42,321 nucleotides of DNA. Origin: an uncultured Spirochaetaceae bacterium (GTDB taxonomy: Bacteria; Spirochaetota; Spirochaetia; Sphaerochaetales; Sphaerochaetaceae). Every line of letters begins with the position of its first letter. Position 1 is the stretch's first letter. Made by a program: the position numbers and the translations under genes. The notes under the pieces are model-generated. The model ran no database searches and was not told the DNA's origin. It was given only the letters and a program-made list of their open reading frames with translations. Shown here in pieces: positions 30,911 to 39,113 of the stretch. The DNA is taken from positions 1-42,321 of the forward strand of contig OMYY01000025.1 in the NCBI GenBank assembly GCA_900315435.1, in the 5' to 3' direction.

Positions 30911-31492
30911 TCACCACGTGTACTGCACGCCGACCTTGACCGATGGGCTGAAGGAGTCCATGACGTCAAGGTCGACGCCTCCAAGGACTTGCCATCCGCC
31001 TCTGCCTACGCCTACATGCAGCTGGATTTCTGGCGCAAACCCGTCGACAGGATTCGCCAAGAATCCTCCAAAGGAAAAGTGCCACTGGTCCAGCAACCTG
31101 GAGTGTTCGGCAGCCTTGTATGCCTCGAGGTCTGCCTTGGCCTGCTCGGCCTCCTTCTGATAGCCCGGCTGGCTGTCCAGCTGGTCCTTGTACTGGTCGC
31201 GCTGCGCCTTGTAGTCGTCCCTGCTCTTCTCTGCCGCATCCGCGCGGCTCTTCTCGCCGTAGTAAGCCTTCTCGTAGTCGTCAGTCATGGCGACCTGGGC
31301 ATCGTAGTTGGCCTGCAGATCCTCTATCTGCTTGGTCAGCCGGGCGACCTCCTGTGCGTTGTCGATGACCTCGGGATGCGTGAAGAAGACTGCCAGCACC
31401 CCAATTGTGATGACGATTCCCAGGATGATGACCAGCGGCACCATGCCCGTTTTTCGGTCCTGTGACAAGGACGCATCGTCGTATCGGTTCAC
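30911..31492 (-). CDS. Spanin-like protein: TM, coiled coil, terminal beta strands
   Basis: The 193-residue protein begins with GTG, in the GTGA overlap with a 28-codon gene upstream. The order is a short cytoplasmic head, one TM segment (MVPLVIILGIVITIGVLAVF at about 17-36), a long charged coiled coil (about 43-130; AQEVARLTKQIEDLQANYDA and after), then glycine-rich alternating beta strands ending SVKVGVQYTW with a terminal aromatic. An inner-membrane anchor, periplasmic coil and outer-membrane-like beta signal would let it bridge the envelope, like a spanin, in the last step of lysis. It resembles the product of 31718-32245. The lysis role is inferred from build and place at the end of the late row. 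Confidence 0.65.
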   Translation of the reverse strand: MNRYDDASLSQDRKTGMVPLVIILGIVITIGVLAVFFTHPEVIDNAQEVARLTKQIEDLQANYDAQVAMTDDYEKAYYGEKSRADAAEKSRDDYKAQRDQYKDQLDSQPGYQKEAEQAKADLEAYKAAEHSRLLDQWHFSFGGFLANPVDGFAPEIQLHVGVGRGGWQVLGGVDLDVMDSFSPSVKVGVQYTW

Positions 31493-31575
31493 AGCATGTC
31501 CTTCACCACGGGCGCCATCTCCGTCACGATCACAAGCAGGATCTTGACCGCAAACACAATCTTGTCTGACTTCAT
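31489..31575 (-). CDS. 28-residue hydrophobic small protein
   Basis: The frame reads MKSDKIVFAVKILLVIVTEM then APVVKDML and a TGA that overlaps the GTG start of the next gene (GTGA). GGAGA lies 9 bases before the ATG. The centre is one short hydrophobic helix. Coupling to the spanin-like gene suggests a lysis-region membrane peptide, such as a holin-like or regulatory protein. Confidence 0.55.
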   Translation of the reverse strand: MKSDKIVFAVKILLVIVTEMAPVVKDML

Positions 31576-31717
31576 CGTTAAAGTTCTCCATTTAGATTGA
31601 AAAGGAAAAGCCACCCACGGGATGGCGGTCCCGAGGATGGCATGTCTTCACCAGGGAGAATTTCTCCCATCCAATCAAGAAGGAGGAAGCGGCCGCCACC
31701 GCAATCAATCCCAACTG

Positions 31718-32245
31718 TCAGAACTCTACGGCGAGACCGACATGTCCGGTATAGCGCTGCCATCCGTCATACCCGTCTGCAGGAAGGATGGTCACTCCGC
31801 CGATGGCCATGATGTCGCCCTTGCGCAGCGTAGCGAACAAGTCCACCCCAACGCCGATGTTGTCGTCGTTGTGGTTGTAGGCCGCGCCGACTCCGATGCC
31901 AAAGTGGAACTTCTTCTCGTCGGCGATCTGCTTTGCCGCGATGTCGGCGAGGTCGCGCCAGGTCTCAAGATCCTCTTTCGACACCCTTACGGTGTTCTTC
32001 GAGGACTCGGTCAATTCCTTGAGCTGCGCGCTCAAGTCGTCTGCGCCGGAACTCTTCGTTCCTTTCGGTTGCTCGGGCAAGGACGCTTCTCCGGTCTTCT
32101 GGGTCTTCGCCCCAGAATCCACGGTTACGGCCTGAGTCGCCGCCGAGGATCCGGGAGACTTGAGCCACGCCGCGGACAGCGGCAATCCCAGCAACAACGA
32201 GGCGATGATTCCTACATACAAGCGATACAATCTTCCACAGCACAT
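31718..32245 (-). CDS. Second spanin-like protein with terminal beta strands
   Basis: The 175-residue protein has an N-terminal hydrophobic segment (LYVGIIASLLLGLPLSAAW, TM or signal anchor) and a Ser/Thr/Lys-rich low-complexity stretch. A short helix (DDLSAQLKELTESSKN to IAAKQIADEKK) follows, then glycine-rich beta strands (FHFGIGVGAAYN, GVGVDLFATLRKGD, AIGGVTILPADG) ending GHVGLAVEF with a terminal Phe. It shares this layout, not close sequence, with the protein at 30911-31492. GGAGGG precedes the ATG. The upstream TM-protein gene ends 2 bases before the start. A role in envelope bridging or lysis is inferred. Confidence 0.65.
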   Translation of the reverse strand: MCCGRLYRLYVGIIASLLLGLPLSAAWLKSPGSSAATQAVTVDSGAKTQKTGEASLPEQPKGTKSSGADDLSAQLKELTESSKNTVRVSKEDLETWRDLADIAAKQIADEKKFHFGIGVGAAYNHNDDNIGVGVDLFATLRKGDIMAIGGVTILPADGYDGWQRYTGHVGLAVEF

Positions 32246-32247
32246 CT

Positions 32248-32949
32248 TTATCCCTCCAGAATTTTCTTGATGATCATGGTCTGATACGATTCCGCGCTGT
32301 CCGCAGTCGCGAGCAACTCCTTGCGCCGCGCCTTCAGTGCGGGGACAAACGACACAAGCAGGAGCAGCAAAGCGGTACTCCTCATCTCCCTAAGCGACAT
32401 AAACTTGCCGCTATCGTCAAAAGGCTGCTGCCAGTTCGGGCCGCGCGAATAGTCATCCTCAACAAGGTGGTAGTGCATGTACTTAGCAAAGCCATGACGC
32501 ATGCCCTTCTCATCCTTGCCGGCGACGGCAGCCGCGCATTTGTCACGGCCCATCTGCTCGAGCTCGTCTGAGCCCATGACAGATACCCGGTAGACGACGA
32601 AAAACCACAGCAATGCCGCGATGGTGCCCGCACCAGTCAGCGCGAGGGCGACGTACATTGTCGTCTGCGACTCGCAAGCCCATGCCAAGAGGAACGCCAG
32701 GTCAGTTGCGAGCACGATGCCTACCCCGGCATACTCCTGCCAGTTGGCAAGATCGCGGTACAGCTGCACCTTGTAGACCGCATCGTCAATCGCGAGGATG
32801 GCGACGTACGCATAGGCGAGCAGCGTCATCGCATCCACGACCGGCATGACATCCACGTGCAGCAGCCAGCACCCGGCCAGCGAGAACGCCGTCCCGAGGA
32901 CGAAACTGATCACGTTCTCAGATAAAGACAAAAAGGAACGCTTTCTCAT
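32248..32949 (-). CDS. Multi-pass phage membrane protein
   Basis: The 233-residue protein has about five hydrophobic segments: around VISFVLGTAFSLAGCWLLHV, AMTLLAYAYVAILAID, GVGIVLATDLAFLLAWAC, MYVALALTGAGTIAALLWFF and LLLLLVSFVPAL. A charged loop of about 60 residues precedes the last. AAGGAG lies 5 bases before ATG 32949. It sits in the presumed lysis region but is larger than usual holins, so the function is open. The stop is 2 bases before the next start. Confidence 0.6.
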   Translation of the reverse strand: MRKRSFLSLSENVISFVLGTAFSLAGCWLLHVDVMPVVDAMTLLAYAYVAILAIDDAVYKVQLYRDLANWQEYAGVGIVLATDLAFLLAWACESQTTMYVALALTGAGTIAALLWFFVVYRVSVMGSDELEQMGRDKCAAAVAGKDEKGMRHGFAKYMHYHLVEDDYSRGPNWQQPFDDSGKFMSLREMRSTALLLLLVSFVPALKARRKELLATADSAESYQTMIIKKILEG

Positions 32950-33008
32950 AATCACTCCTTATGAAAAGCGTAGATCTTCTCCGAGATTGCCGGCTTGTCA
33001 AAAGTCTG

Positions 33009-33239
33009 TCACATTTCTTGAGGGAGATGCCTCGCACGGAGCTTGTCTGATATCACCCGGATTGCCCTGGCGACAGTAGAGTCGGAGCAATTCAACTTCA
33101 TGGCTATCTGATAGTTGTACAAGCCGTGTAGGATGCGGAGGTTGTAGACCTGGGTCTGGAAGTCCGTCAGGCCTAGAGAGTCTCTGAGTGCCAGCTTGGC
33201 CCTCAGGTCAAGGAAGTCCCTCGCCTGCTTCGCTGTCAT
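33009..33239 (-). CDS. Small HTH protein (sigma region 4-like)
   Basis: The 76-residue protein is almost all helical. DSLGLTDFQTQVYNLRILHG, then LYNYQIAMKLNCSDSTVARA, reads as a helix-turn-helix like region 4 of sigma factors or late-gene activators. ATG at 33239 is preferred to ATG 33254; neither has a strong ribosome site. It lies between tail-fibre and lysis genes on the late strand, which fits a phage transcription regulator. Confidence 0.6.
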   Translation of the reverse strand: MTAKQARDFLDLRAKLALRDSLGLTDFQTQVYNLRILHGLYNYQIAMKLNCSDSTVARAIRVISDKLRARHLPQEM

Positions 33240-33303
33240 GTGACTATGGTACATCTAGTTTCTCTGAATGTAGATGAAACAGGCGAATTCTGGGTTGGTG
33301 AGA

Positions 33304-33786
33304 TTAATTTGGCTCGCTTGGCCACCTTATTTCGTCCGGGAATCCCGCCTGCTCGGGAATGTTTCGCAACTCCTCGAGATACGCAAGCACGGCCCTGTAC
33401 TGGCTTTCCGTGTCCGTGGTCGAGACTCCCAGCGCCGTCTGCGTCTGGTAGCGCTCAACACGCCACATCACGTCCTCGATGAGGCCGTCACGCTTATCCC
33501 GGAGCTCCTCTGCCTTCTGCTCGGCCGTGAGCGCCGCCCATCGTTCTTCTTCGGTAGGAGGCTCTGGGTTTTTCGGCTTCTCCTGGTATTCCCAGCAGGT
33601 ACCGTTCCAGTAGATGTCGAAACCAGCCTTCTTTTCTGGTGGCTCGATTGTGGTGCCGTTGGCTGGCACCGGGAAGAACCGTTTGTCCCCTGCCTTCTCT
33701 GTAGCTACAGGATCGATGGCGGTCACCCGCTCACCCTCCATCAGCCTGCCATTGGCATCATGCTGCCAATACTTTGTTCCTGTCAT
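33304..33786 (-). CDS. Putative tail-fibre assembly protein
   Basis: The 160-residue protein starts at an ATG with AGGAGG 6 bases upstream. It has short beta/turn-rich elements (MTGTKYWQHDANGRLMEGER, FDIYWNGTCWEYQEKP), a Pro/Glu-rich hinge, and a helical C-terminal part (EEERWAALTAEQKAEELRDK, then RDGLIEDVMWRVERYQ). Proteins with this order and place, right after a fibre gene, are commonly tail-fibre chaperones or assembly proteins. It lies directly outside the left inverted repeat of the invertible cassette, as the corresponding genes do in other fibre-switching phages. Confidence 0.55.
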   Translation of the reverse strand: MTGTKYWQHDANGRLMEGERVTAIDPVATEKAGDKRFFPVPANGTTIEPPEKKAGFDIYWNGTCWEYQEKPKNPEPPTEEERWAALTAEQKAEELRDKRDGLIEDVMWRVERYQTQTALGVSTTDTESQYRAVLAYLEELRNIPEQAGFPDEIRWPSEPN

Positions 33787-33822
33787 TTCAATCCTCCTAT
33801 TGTCATATTTTGCTTTATGTCT

Positions 33823-33838
33823 ATAACGGCGATTCTGG
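33823..33838 (+). repeat. Left inverted repeat of the tail-fibre cassette
   Basis: ATAACGGCGATTCTGG is identical to the reverse complement of 34374-34389. Both copies encode Asn-Gly-Asp-Ser-Gly in the same frame of the respective coding strands, so strand exchange here keeps the reading frame. Confidence 0.85.
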
Positions 33839-34121
33839 TAACCTGATTGCTCCTGGATTGCCAGACATATTCGGCTATACGTGGGAGATGGATAGAACGC
33901 GCGGAGGCTGGAACAATGCCAATGCAAACAGTCTCTATTCCGCTGGAAGAGACAACGCCTTTTATCAGACAGACCGCAAATGGTATGGTGACGGCAAAAG
34001 TGGCTCATCGGCGAGCACATGGTACGTCGGGTTCCGCGCAGGCCGCAACCAGCCAATATATGGTGCGTCCGATAATGTGCGTCCCCCATCTGTCTCCCTC
34101 CATCTCGTCATCGGCTACTAA
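33823..34121 (+). other. Silent alternative C-terminus of the tail fibre
   Basis: On the plus strand this segment encodes 98 residues beginning NGDSGNLIAPGLPDIFGYTW and ending PIYGASDNVRPPSVSLHLVI then GY, with a TAA stop. It has no start codon or ribosome site of its own. It aligns with the last 89 residues of the fibre encoded on the opposite strand (NGDSGILLAAGLPDIVGS...TIPLHLIIGY): the ends match while the middle differs strongly. Inversion between the flanking repeats would fuse it to the fibre body in frame. Confidence 0.85.
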
Positions 34122-37012
34122 TATCCAATAATCAGATGGAGGGGAATGGTGCTAGGAGTGACCGATGTTGATCTGCCATAGATTACGTTTGACCTTGACG
34201 CCTTCATCTCCACCGTGCGATGCCCGCCGGTATTGGCGTGCTTGTATCCGCTTTCAGACTCGTAGTAGCCGGTCTTGGCAAACGCTCCAGTTGCAGACTC
34301 TACTAGACCGTCGCCATGTCCAAAGAAGCGCAACGAACCGACAATGTCAGGCAATCCGGCCGCAAGCAGGATTCCAGAATCGCCGTTATTGCTAATGCGC
34401 AGATAGCGTCCCTCTACGTCTGGCGCGATGATCGTATTATTATCGGTGCCATATTGGAATACCTTGCCATTACCAACAATCCCCACTTGCTCGATGAGCG
34501 CGAACAATGCTGCATATGATCCACTCCGTGATATCGAGAAACTGTTGTCAAGCAACAGGAATCCCGTAGGCGGTATCACCGTGCCTTCCGGGTCCTTCTG
34601 ACAAAGGTGCCACAGGATCATGCCGCGAAACAGATTGCGAGACAAATCAACGTCGCCGACGTAGGCATGACTAAAGGGCTTAGACGGATAGCCAATATCC
34701 ACCCCCTCATGTACAGGCGTGATGTTGGATACAAGTATGCCTTCCCGCTCACCAGCCACAAGCAGATGCAAGCAGGGGTTGTCTACGTACCCAGTCCGTG
34801 GATATTGCATGACAGAACCGTCCGAGAGGATAATGGTCATGCTGTTCGTTGTGACATTGACGGAAAAAACAGATTTAAGTCCGTGTTTGCGGTCACTGTA
34901 CACACTTCCGCTATCAGGCGCCGCAACAAATACCCCTGTACCTCCAAATGCATTCCAGATAGAAGACGCAGGAACAGCAGTCGTGAAGTCATTCGAAGAA
35001 ATCACGCTTGGCTTATCGTCAACCTTCGTGAACCTAAATGGGATGTTTGAGTATTCTGGAACAACTAGCGCGAATGCATTCGCATTGGTTGCCTTGCTGT
35101 TATAGAATACAAGCCCTTTGGATTCCACACTTGGCAATTGTGATCTAAACACAAAGAATCTATAATAGGCGTATTCGTTTCCTAGCCAAGCTTCGACAGT
35201 CGACCCAACTGGGATGCCATCGGGGTACTGCAATCCAATATTCTTTAAAACTGTTTCGTTTCCTGCTCCGGAATAGAGCAAAGAGCCATTAGGAGCATAC
35301 AGTTTGATTGTCGGCGTCAGACCGTCCCATCTCTGACCGCCTCTGCCAAAATCTGCAGATATTGACGTAATTCCATAGTACGGGATAGTGAACCGCCTGA
35401 TACCGTAGTATCCATCGGGGGCTTTCTGTATCGTAAGCAGGCTGTTGTCTAAATCATTTCTTTCTACTATTCCTGTTTGCGCGTCTACTTCCAAGAAGGT
35501 ATGGAATCCTATTTCTCCCGGAGTTGTATATATAGCGCCATCATACCCAATGCCATTTGCTATTGCTTCTGCATTGGCTGCCTTGGCATATTTAATACTA
35601 GTGTTAGGCTTTATGGCCATTGCGTCGATAACACTCGATACTAAATAATACTTGTTGTTATTTGGGACGACATAATCTATTTGGTTTACTGCTATCGAAT
35701 CTGCAACCGTTTTGAATACAGTCTCGCCTTTTTTGTTCGCTATTTGAGTTGATCCACCAACAATTGAGACATCTCGGAAAATCCCGCCAACAGCCTGCAT
35801 GTTGGCGGACTTGATGACGTTGTTAGGCCCGTCAAGCTTGTATCCGGCAGTCGGCTGTCCGCTTGCGTCTTCCTCGTAGTTCATCGACTGTATGACTTGC
35901 GACCGCAGGCTCTTGATGAATCCGGTCTTGGCCGCAATCGCGCCAAAGTACGCATTGACCGCCACACACGTGGACTGCACCCCGGAGCCCTGAGCGAGGA
36001 TGTCTGATAGCACGGTGCCCATAATCAGCGCGGTATTCGGATTGCCGGTCTGCATTGCGCTGTAGGTGATGGTGCCGCTTCCAGACACGCTCGCAATCAT
36101 TGGCGTGTTGGTAGATGTGTCGAGGTAGTAGTCGCCGCTCCAGATCGGGTCGTTGTTGTCGCTCCAGCTCTTGCTCGTGTCCCAGTTCGTCCCGAGATAG
36201 ATTGGCATGTACGCATTCCCGGTCTCCGGCTGCACATCCACGCTGACGGTCTTTGTCAGCCCAACCCCGGTCACGGCGCAGGAGACGCGGAACGGCAACA
36301 AGGCGACACGTGCTGCCACGCTGATGGTGCAGGTGGTCTTGTCTGACGACGGCGTGAGCGTGACCTGAGAAGATGTCGAGCTCCAAGTAATCGTGACCGC
36401 GCTCACTGCTACATGTATGAGCGTGCAGGTCGCCACGATTGTCTCCGCCGTCCTCGTGTATCCTCGCGGGCTGACGGAGAACGATTTTGCCGACAAATCG
36501 ATGTCGAAGTCCTTGATGCTTGCGCTGTCGCCGATGTCTCCGTAGATGGCAATCAGCTCTACGCTGGGGCTGGTCGTGCTGTCTGTGTACGTGATGACGG
36601 TCTTGCGCCACAGATACTTCTTGCTTGCGCTCATCGCCGGGATGGTAGTGCTGGTGATAGAGCTGGCGCTTGGAGCGGACTGAGTAGTCGTCGTGGCGTA
36701 GTAGTGGGCTATCGACGAGATTCCCCTGCCGGTAGCTCCTGTAGCGCCTGTTCCGCCAGTCTTCCCTTGTTTGGCATAGGTATATGTGACCGTGTCGGCG
36801 ACAGCATCGCTCGTGTAGTCCGTTATGGTGCGTGTCCAGAGGTACTGCCCCTCGCTTACATCAGGCACCGTGTTCTGCCAGCTGGTCGGCTGGGTGGACG
36901 CGGACGAACTCACGCCGTAGGTGACCGTCACGCTCTTGATGCCGTTGCCGGTAGCTCCCTTGGCTCCGTCGTTCACATTCGCTAGCGTGATGGAAGAACT
37001 CGCTAATGTCAT
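34118..37012 (-). CDS. Phage tail fibre with switchable C-terminus
   Basis: The 964-residue protein has two short Gly-rich linkers (GAKGATGNGIKS and GKTGGTGATGATGRG) between beta-rich repeats. A central region may be part of the tail tip (GSGVQSTCVAVNAYFGAIAA, near residue 340). Near the C-terminus a phage tail-collar domain follows (SGSYAALFALIEQVGIVGNG, then FQYGTDNNTIIAPDVEGRYL), then the variable tip NGDSG...RSNVIYGRSTSVT to HLIIGY. Such tips bind host receptors. The tip-coding 3' end lies in the invertible segment. The stop codon overlaps that of the alternative tip on the other strand. It follows the tail gene at 37014 with one base between. Confidence 0.85.
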   Translation of the reverse strand: MTLASSSITLANVNDGAKGATGNGIKSVTVTYGVSSSASTQPTSWQNTVPDVSEGQYLWTRTITDYTSDAVADTVTYTYAKQGKTGGTGATGATGRGISSIAHYYATTTTQSAPSASSITSTTIPAMSASKKYLWRKTVITYTDSTTSPSVELIAIYGDIGDSASIKDFDIDLSAKSFSVSPRGYTRTAETIVATCTLIHVAVSAVTITWSSTSSQVTLTPSSDKTTCTISVAARVALLPFRVSCAVTGVGLTKTVSVDVQPETGNAYMPIYLGTNWDTSKSWSDNNDPIWSGDYYLDTSTNTPMIASVSGSGTITYSAMQTGNPNTALIMGTVLSDILAQGSGVQSTCVAVNAYFGAIAAKTGFIKSLRSQVIQSMNYEEDASGQPTAGYKLDGPNNVIKSANMQAVGGIFRDVSIVGGSTQIANKKGETVFKTVADSIAVNQIDYVVPNNNKYYLVSSVIDAMAIKPNTSIKYAKAANAEAIANGIGYDGAIYTTPGEIGFHTFLEVDAQTGIVERNDLDNSLLTIQKAPDGYYGIRRFTIPYYGITSISADFGRGGQRWDGLTPTIKLYAPNGSLLYSGAGNETVLKNIGLQYPDGIPVGSTVEAWLGNEYAYYRFFVFRSQLPSVESKGLVFYNSKATNANAFALVVPEYSNIPFRFTKVDDKPSVISSNDFTTAVPASSIWNAFGGTGVFVAAPDSGSVYSDRKHGLKSVFSVNVTTNSMTIILSDGSVMQYPRTGYVDNPCLHLLVAGEREGILVSNITPVHEGVDIGYPSKPFSHAYVGDVDLSRNLFRGMILWHLCQKDPEGTVIPPTGFLLLDNSFSISRSGSYAALFALIEQVGIVGNGKVFQYGTDNNTIIAPDVEGRYLRISNNGDSGILLAAGLPDIVGSLRFFGHGDGLVESATGAFAKTGYYESESGYKHANTGGHRTVEMKASRSNVIYGRSTSVTPSTIPLHLIIGY
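34374..34389 (-). repeat. Right inverted repeat of the tail-fibre cassette
   Basis: This is the matching inverted copy of the repeat at 33823-33838, within the fibre gene at the junction of the collar domain and the variable tip. Similarity continues for about 30 more bases inward with scattered mismatches (CTGGATTGCC against CCGGATTGCC). The pair enclose 567 bases. Confidence 0.85.
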
Positions 37013-37013
37013 C

Positions 37014-38063
37014 TCAGCTCACCTCGCAGAAGAACGTGCCTTTGACATCGACTTGGTCATGCGAGACGCTGATAGCCTTCTTTTTGGACGTGCCTATCGT
37101 TCCGTATGTGACCGCAGTGGGAGAGAACTCGACCGCGTTGCCGTTCTTGTCCGTCATCGTCCATGTATAAGTAAGGGATGAACCTGTGGAATCAACCTCT
37201 ACCCCGTTCCTGTACACCTTGCAGACGAGGATGGTCGAGCCGGTATTGTTCTTGAAGTAGTTCCCCGCCGTACTGATGATGACGGCCTGATATGGGTCGC
37301 TGATGTCGGTAAAGGCGATGCCTTCAGATACAAAAGACTGGTTGTAGGTGTTGCTTGACGAGTCCGTGTCGGTAATAGTGCAGCGGAACATCGCGAACGA
37401 CTCAACCGATGCAGACGTGACCGAATATGTGTCGGATGTCGCTCCCGATATCAGAGACCACGTGGTCCCGTTCGTACTTTTTTCCCATTTGTACGACAAG
37501 TTCGTCGTGTCCTTTGTGGTTCCTCTGATAAGTTCCGCCTTGATCTGCAGGCTTGAAGGCTGGTCGTTTTTGAATTGTGTTCCTCCAGTCGCGTATGCCC
37601 GGCAGATGACAAAAGATGTTCCATTCTGCACTCTGCTGAACGTCACAACGATGGAAACAGGGAAAGTAAGCGAGAGAATCGGATCGAGGTAGTTTCCCTC
37701 GAACTTGTAGTCAATCTGGTTCACGTTCCCGACCAGCTTGTCCTGGCTTACCGAGAGGACGCCTGTCGTTGCGTTGACGCTCTCCCCGTTAGAGCCAGTG
37801 ACCACTTCTGACCATGAAGAGGCGCCTGCGACTCTTCGGTACCATTTGCGGTTCGTCATGCTCTCCACAAGACTGTCTGCCGTTCCCGCCTTGATTACCC
37901 TCGGCGTGAGCTGCAGACTGGTGCTCCCCGCCCAGGAAGGGTTGAGCACCTTGGCCGATACGTCATACAGCGACGTCAACGGCAGATTGCTGTCGATTCC
38001 CGTAATGAGGCTGATGCCGTCGGTGTAGTCCATCAATGTGAAGCTTGCGCTTGTCTTTGCCAT
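37014..38063 (-). CDS. Phage tail protein with Ig-like modules
   Basis: The 349-residue protein is Ser/Thr-rich and beta-rich, with repeated Ig-like motifs (LSYKWEKSTNGTTWSLISGA, then SVESFAMFRCTITDTDSSSN; later LTYTWTMTDKNGNAV and KGTFFCEVS). AAGGAG precedes ATG 38063. It lies between two other tail genes on the late strand. Its role is structural, probably part of the tail tip or fibre stem. No closer family name can be given. Confidence 0.7.
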   Translation of the reverse strand: MAKTSASFTLMDYTDGISLITGIDSNLPLTSLYDVSAKVLNPSWAGSTSLQLTPRVIKAGTADSLVESMTNRKWYRRVAGASSWSEVVTGSNGESVNATTGVLSVSQDKLVGNVNQIDYKFEGNYLDPILSLTFPVSIVVTFSRVQNGTSFVICRAYATGGTQFKNDQPSSLQIKAELIRGTTKDTTNLSYKWEKSTNGTTWSLISGATSDTYSVTSASVESFAMFRCTITDTDSSSNTYNQSFVSEGIAFTDISDPYQAVIISTAGNYFKNNTGSTILVCKVYRNGVEVDSTGSSLTYTWTMTDKNGNAVEFSPTAVTYGTIGTSKKKAISVSHDQVDVKGTFFCEVS

Positions 38064-38078
38064 TTTTTTCTCCTTTGC

Positions 38079-39074
38079 TTAGATTTCCAAATCAACAGAA
38101 CAGTCGAAAACCGTTCGTCCATGGCAGTCATCAGGCGTGATGTCCACCGTCCTGTGTCCTATCGCCTTCGAGGACGAATTCCAACTCTCATCCGACTGTG
38201 CGTCGTCCGTTTTCCGTGTCCACCTGAATGCAGACTCGTCTATCGCGTCCGTGACCTCCCCGCCGTTGACGTACACTCTGCAAAACAAGGTGGTCGAGAC
38301 GTCGGGCATCCGGAAGACAGAACCGTTGGTCGATTCTATTACCACGGTGAACGACTTGCCGTCATCGCCGGTGTCTCCCTTGTCTCCATAAACTGCGAGG
38401 AGAGAGATGTATTCATGCGTCGTCCCGTTCTTGTATGTGATGACCTCTTTCTGCCACAAGTACTTGTTTTCCTCCGACATCGTCGGGATAGTCTGGCTTG
38501 TAACGACATTCGGCTGGTCCTGCGTGGCGGTAACCGCATAGGTATAGTCGATGCTCTTCACGTAGACCGCATCAAGCTTCCCCTCCACGTCGCCGTGGCT
38601 TTTGTTGTAAAGGAGCTTGTTCAACTCCGTGTCCCTGACATAGTAGGTCTGGAAGAGCGCCTGCAATGCCGCTCCATCGATAGTGCTCTGAGAATCCATG
38701 TCGTAGAACAGCTTGTCGACAGCGGCCTTCAATGCATCATATACGGAAAGATATTCCTGATAGGAAGTATGTCCATCATCGCTCTCGTTATCCAAACCCC
38801 ACATCTTGGCCTGCTCGACGAGTGTGCCGTACATGCCCTCGATGGCGAGCCATTGGCGCTGAAGCTCTTTCTTTTCCTTTGGTGTGAGGATATTGTCCGC
38901 CACAGCGTCACTGACACGTTTCTCGAGGTCGGCATACTGCAGCTGCAGCGTCCAGGTTCCTGCAGAAGACCGGACCGCTGTCTTGACGGCTTCCGCCCTG
39001 CTGCGGCTGTCGGCCCCGATCACCTTGAGACCGGAGACGACGAACGATTTCCCTGCAAGGTTCTGTTCCTTCAT
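38079..39074 (-). CDS. Phage tail protein
   Basis: The 331-residue protein has a helical N-terminal part (LEKRVSDAVADNILTPKEKK, then ELQRQWLAIEGMYGTLVEQA) that recalls the helical bundles of tail-tip host-specificity proteins. Beta-rich modules follow: YTYAVTATQDQPNVVTSQTI, then YLWQKEVITYKNGTTHEYIS with AVYGDKGDTGDDGKS. The YLW-K-VITY-NG-T-...-AVYGD motif is also found in the long fibre at 34118-37012 (YLWRKTVITYTDSTTS...AIYGDIGDS), so the two share a module. GGAGG lies 11 bases before the ATG. It is a structural tail component. Confidence 0.7.
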   Translation of the reverse strand: MKEQNLAGKSFVVSGLKVIGADSRSRAEAVKTAVRSSAGTWTLQLQYADLEKRVSDAVADNILTPKEKKELQRQWLAIEGMYGTLVEQAKMWGLDNESDDGHTSYQEYLSVYDALKAAVDKLFYDMDSQSTIDGAALQALFQTYYVRDTELNKLLYNKSHGDVEGKLDAVYVKSIDYTYAVTATQDQPNVVTSQTIPTMSEENKYLWQKEVITYKNGTTHEYISLLAVYGDKGDTGDDGKSFTVVIESTNGSVFRMPDVSTTLFCRVYVNGGEVTDAIDESAFRWTRKTDDAQSDESWNSSSKAIGHRTVDITPDDCHGRTVFDCSVDLEI

Positions 39075-39113
39075 GGATTCGATTATCCTCCGACAATGCG
39101 CCGATTGTAGATG

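Noticed and set aside
31493-31591. Longer start (ATG 31591) for the spanin-like gene
   Set aside because: The extra 33 residues are Cys/Asp/Gly-rich and overlap a well-signalled 28-codon gene in another frame; GTG 31492 with the GTGA overlap is better.
33823-34389. Diversity-generating retroelement as the explanation for two fibre tips
   Set aside because: No reverse transcriptase is visible in the window, the copies are inverted, and differences are spread over all bases and include length changes rather than adenine-only changes.
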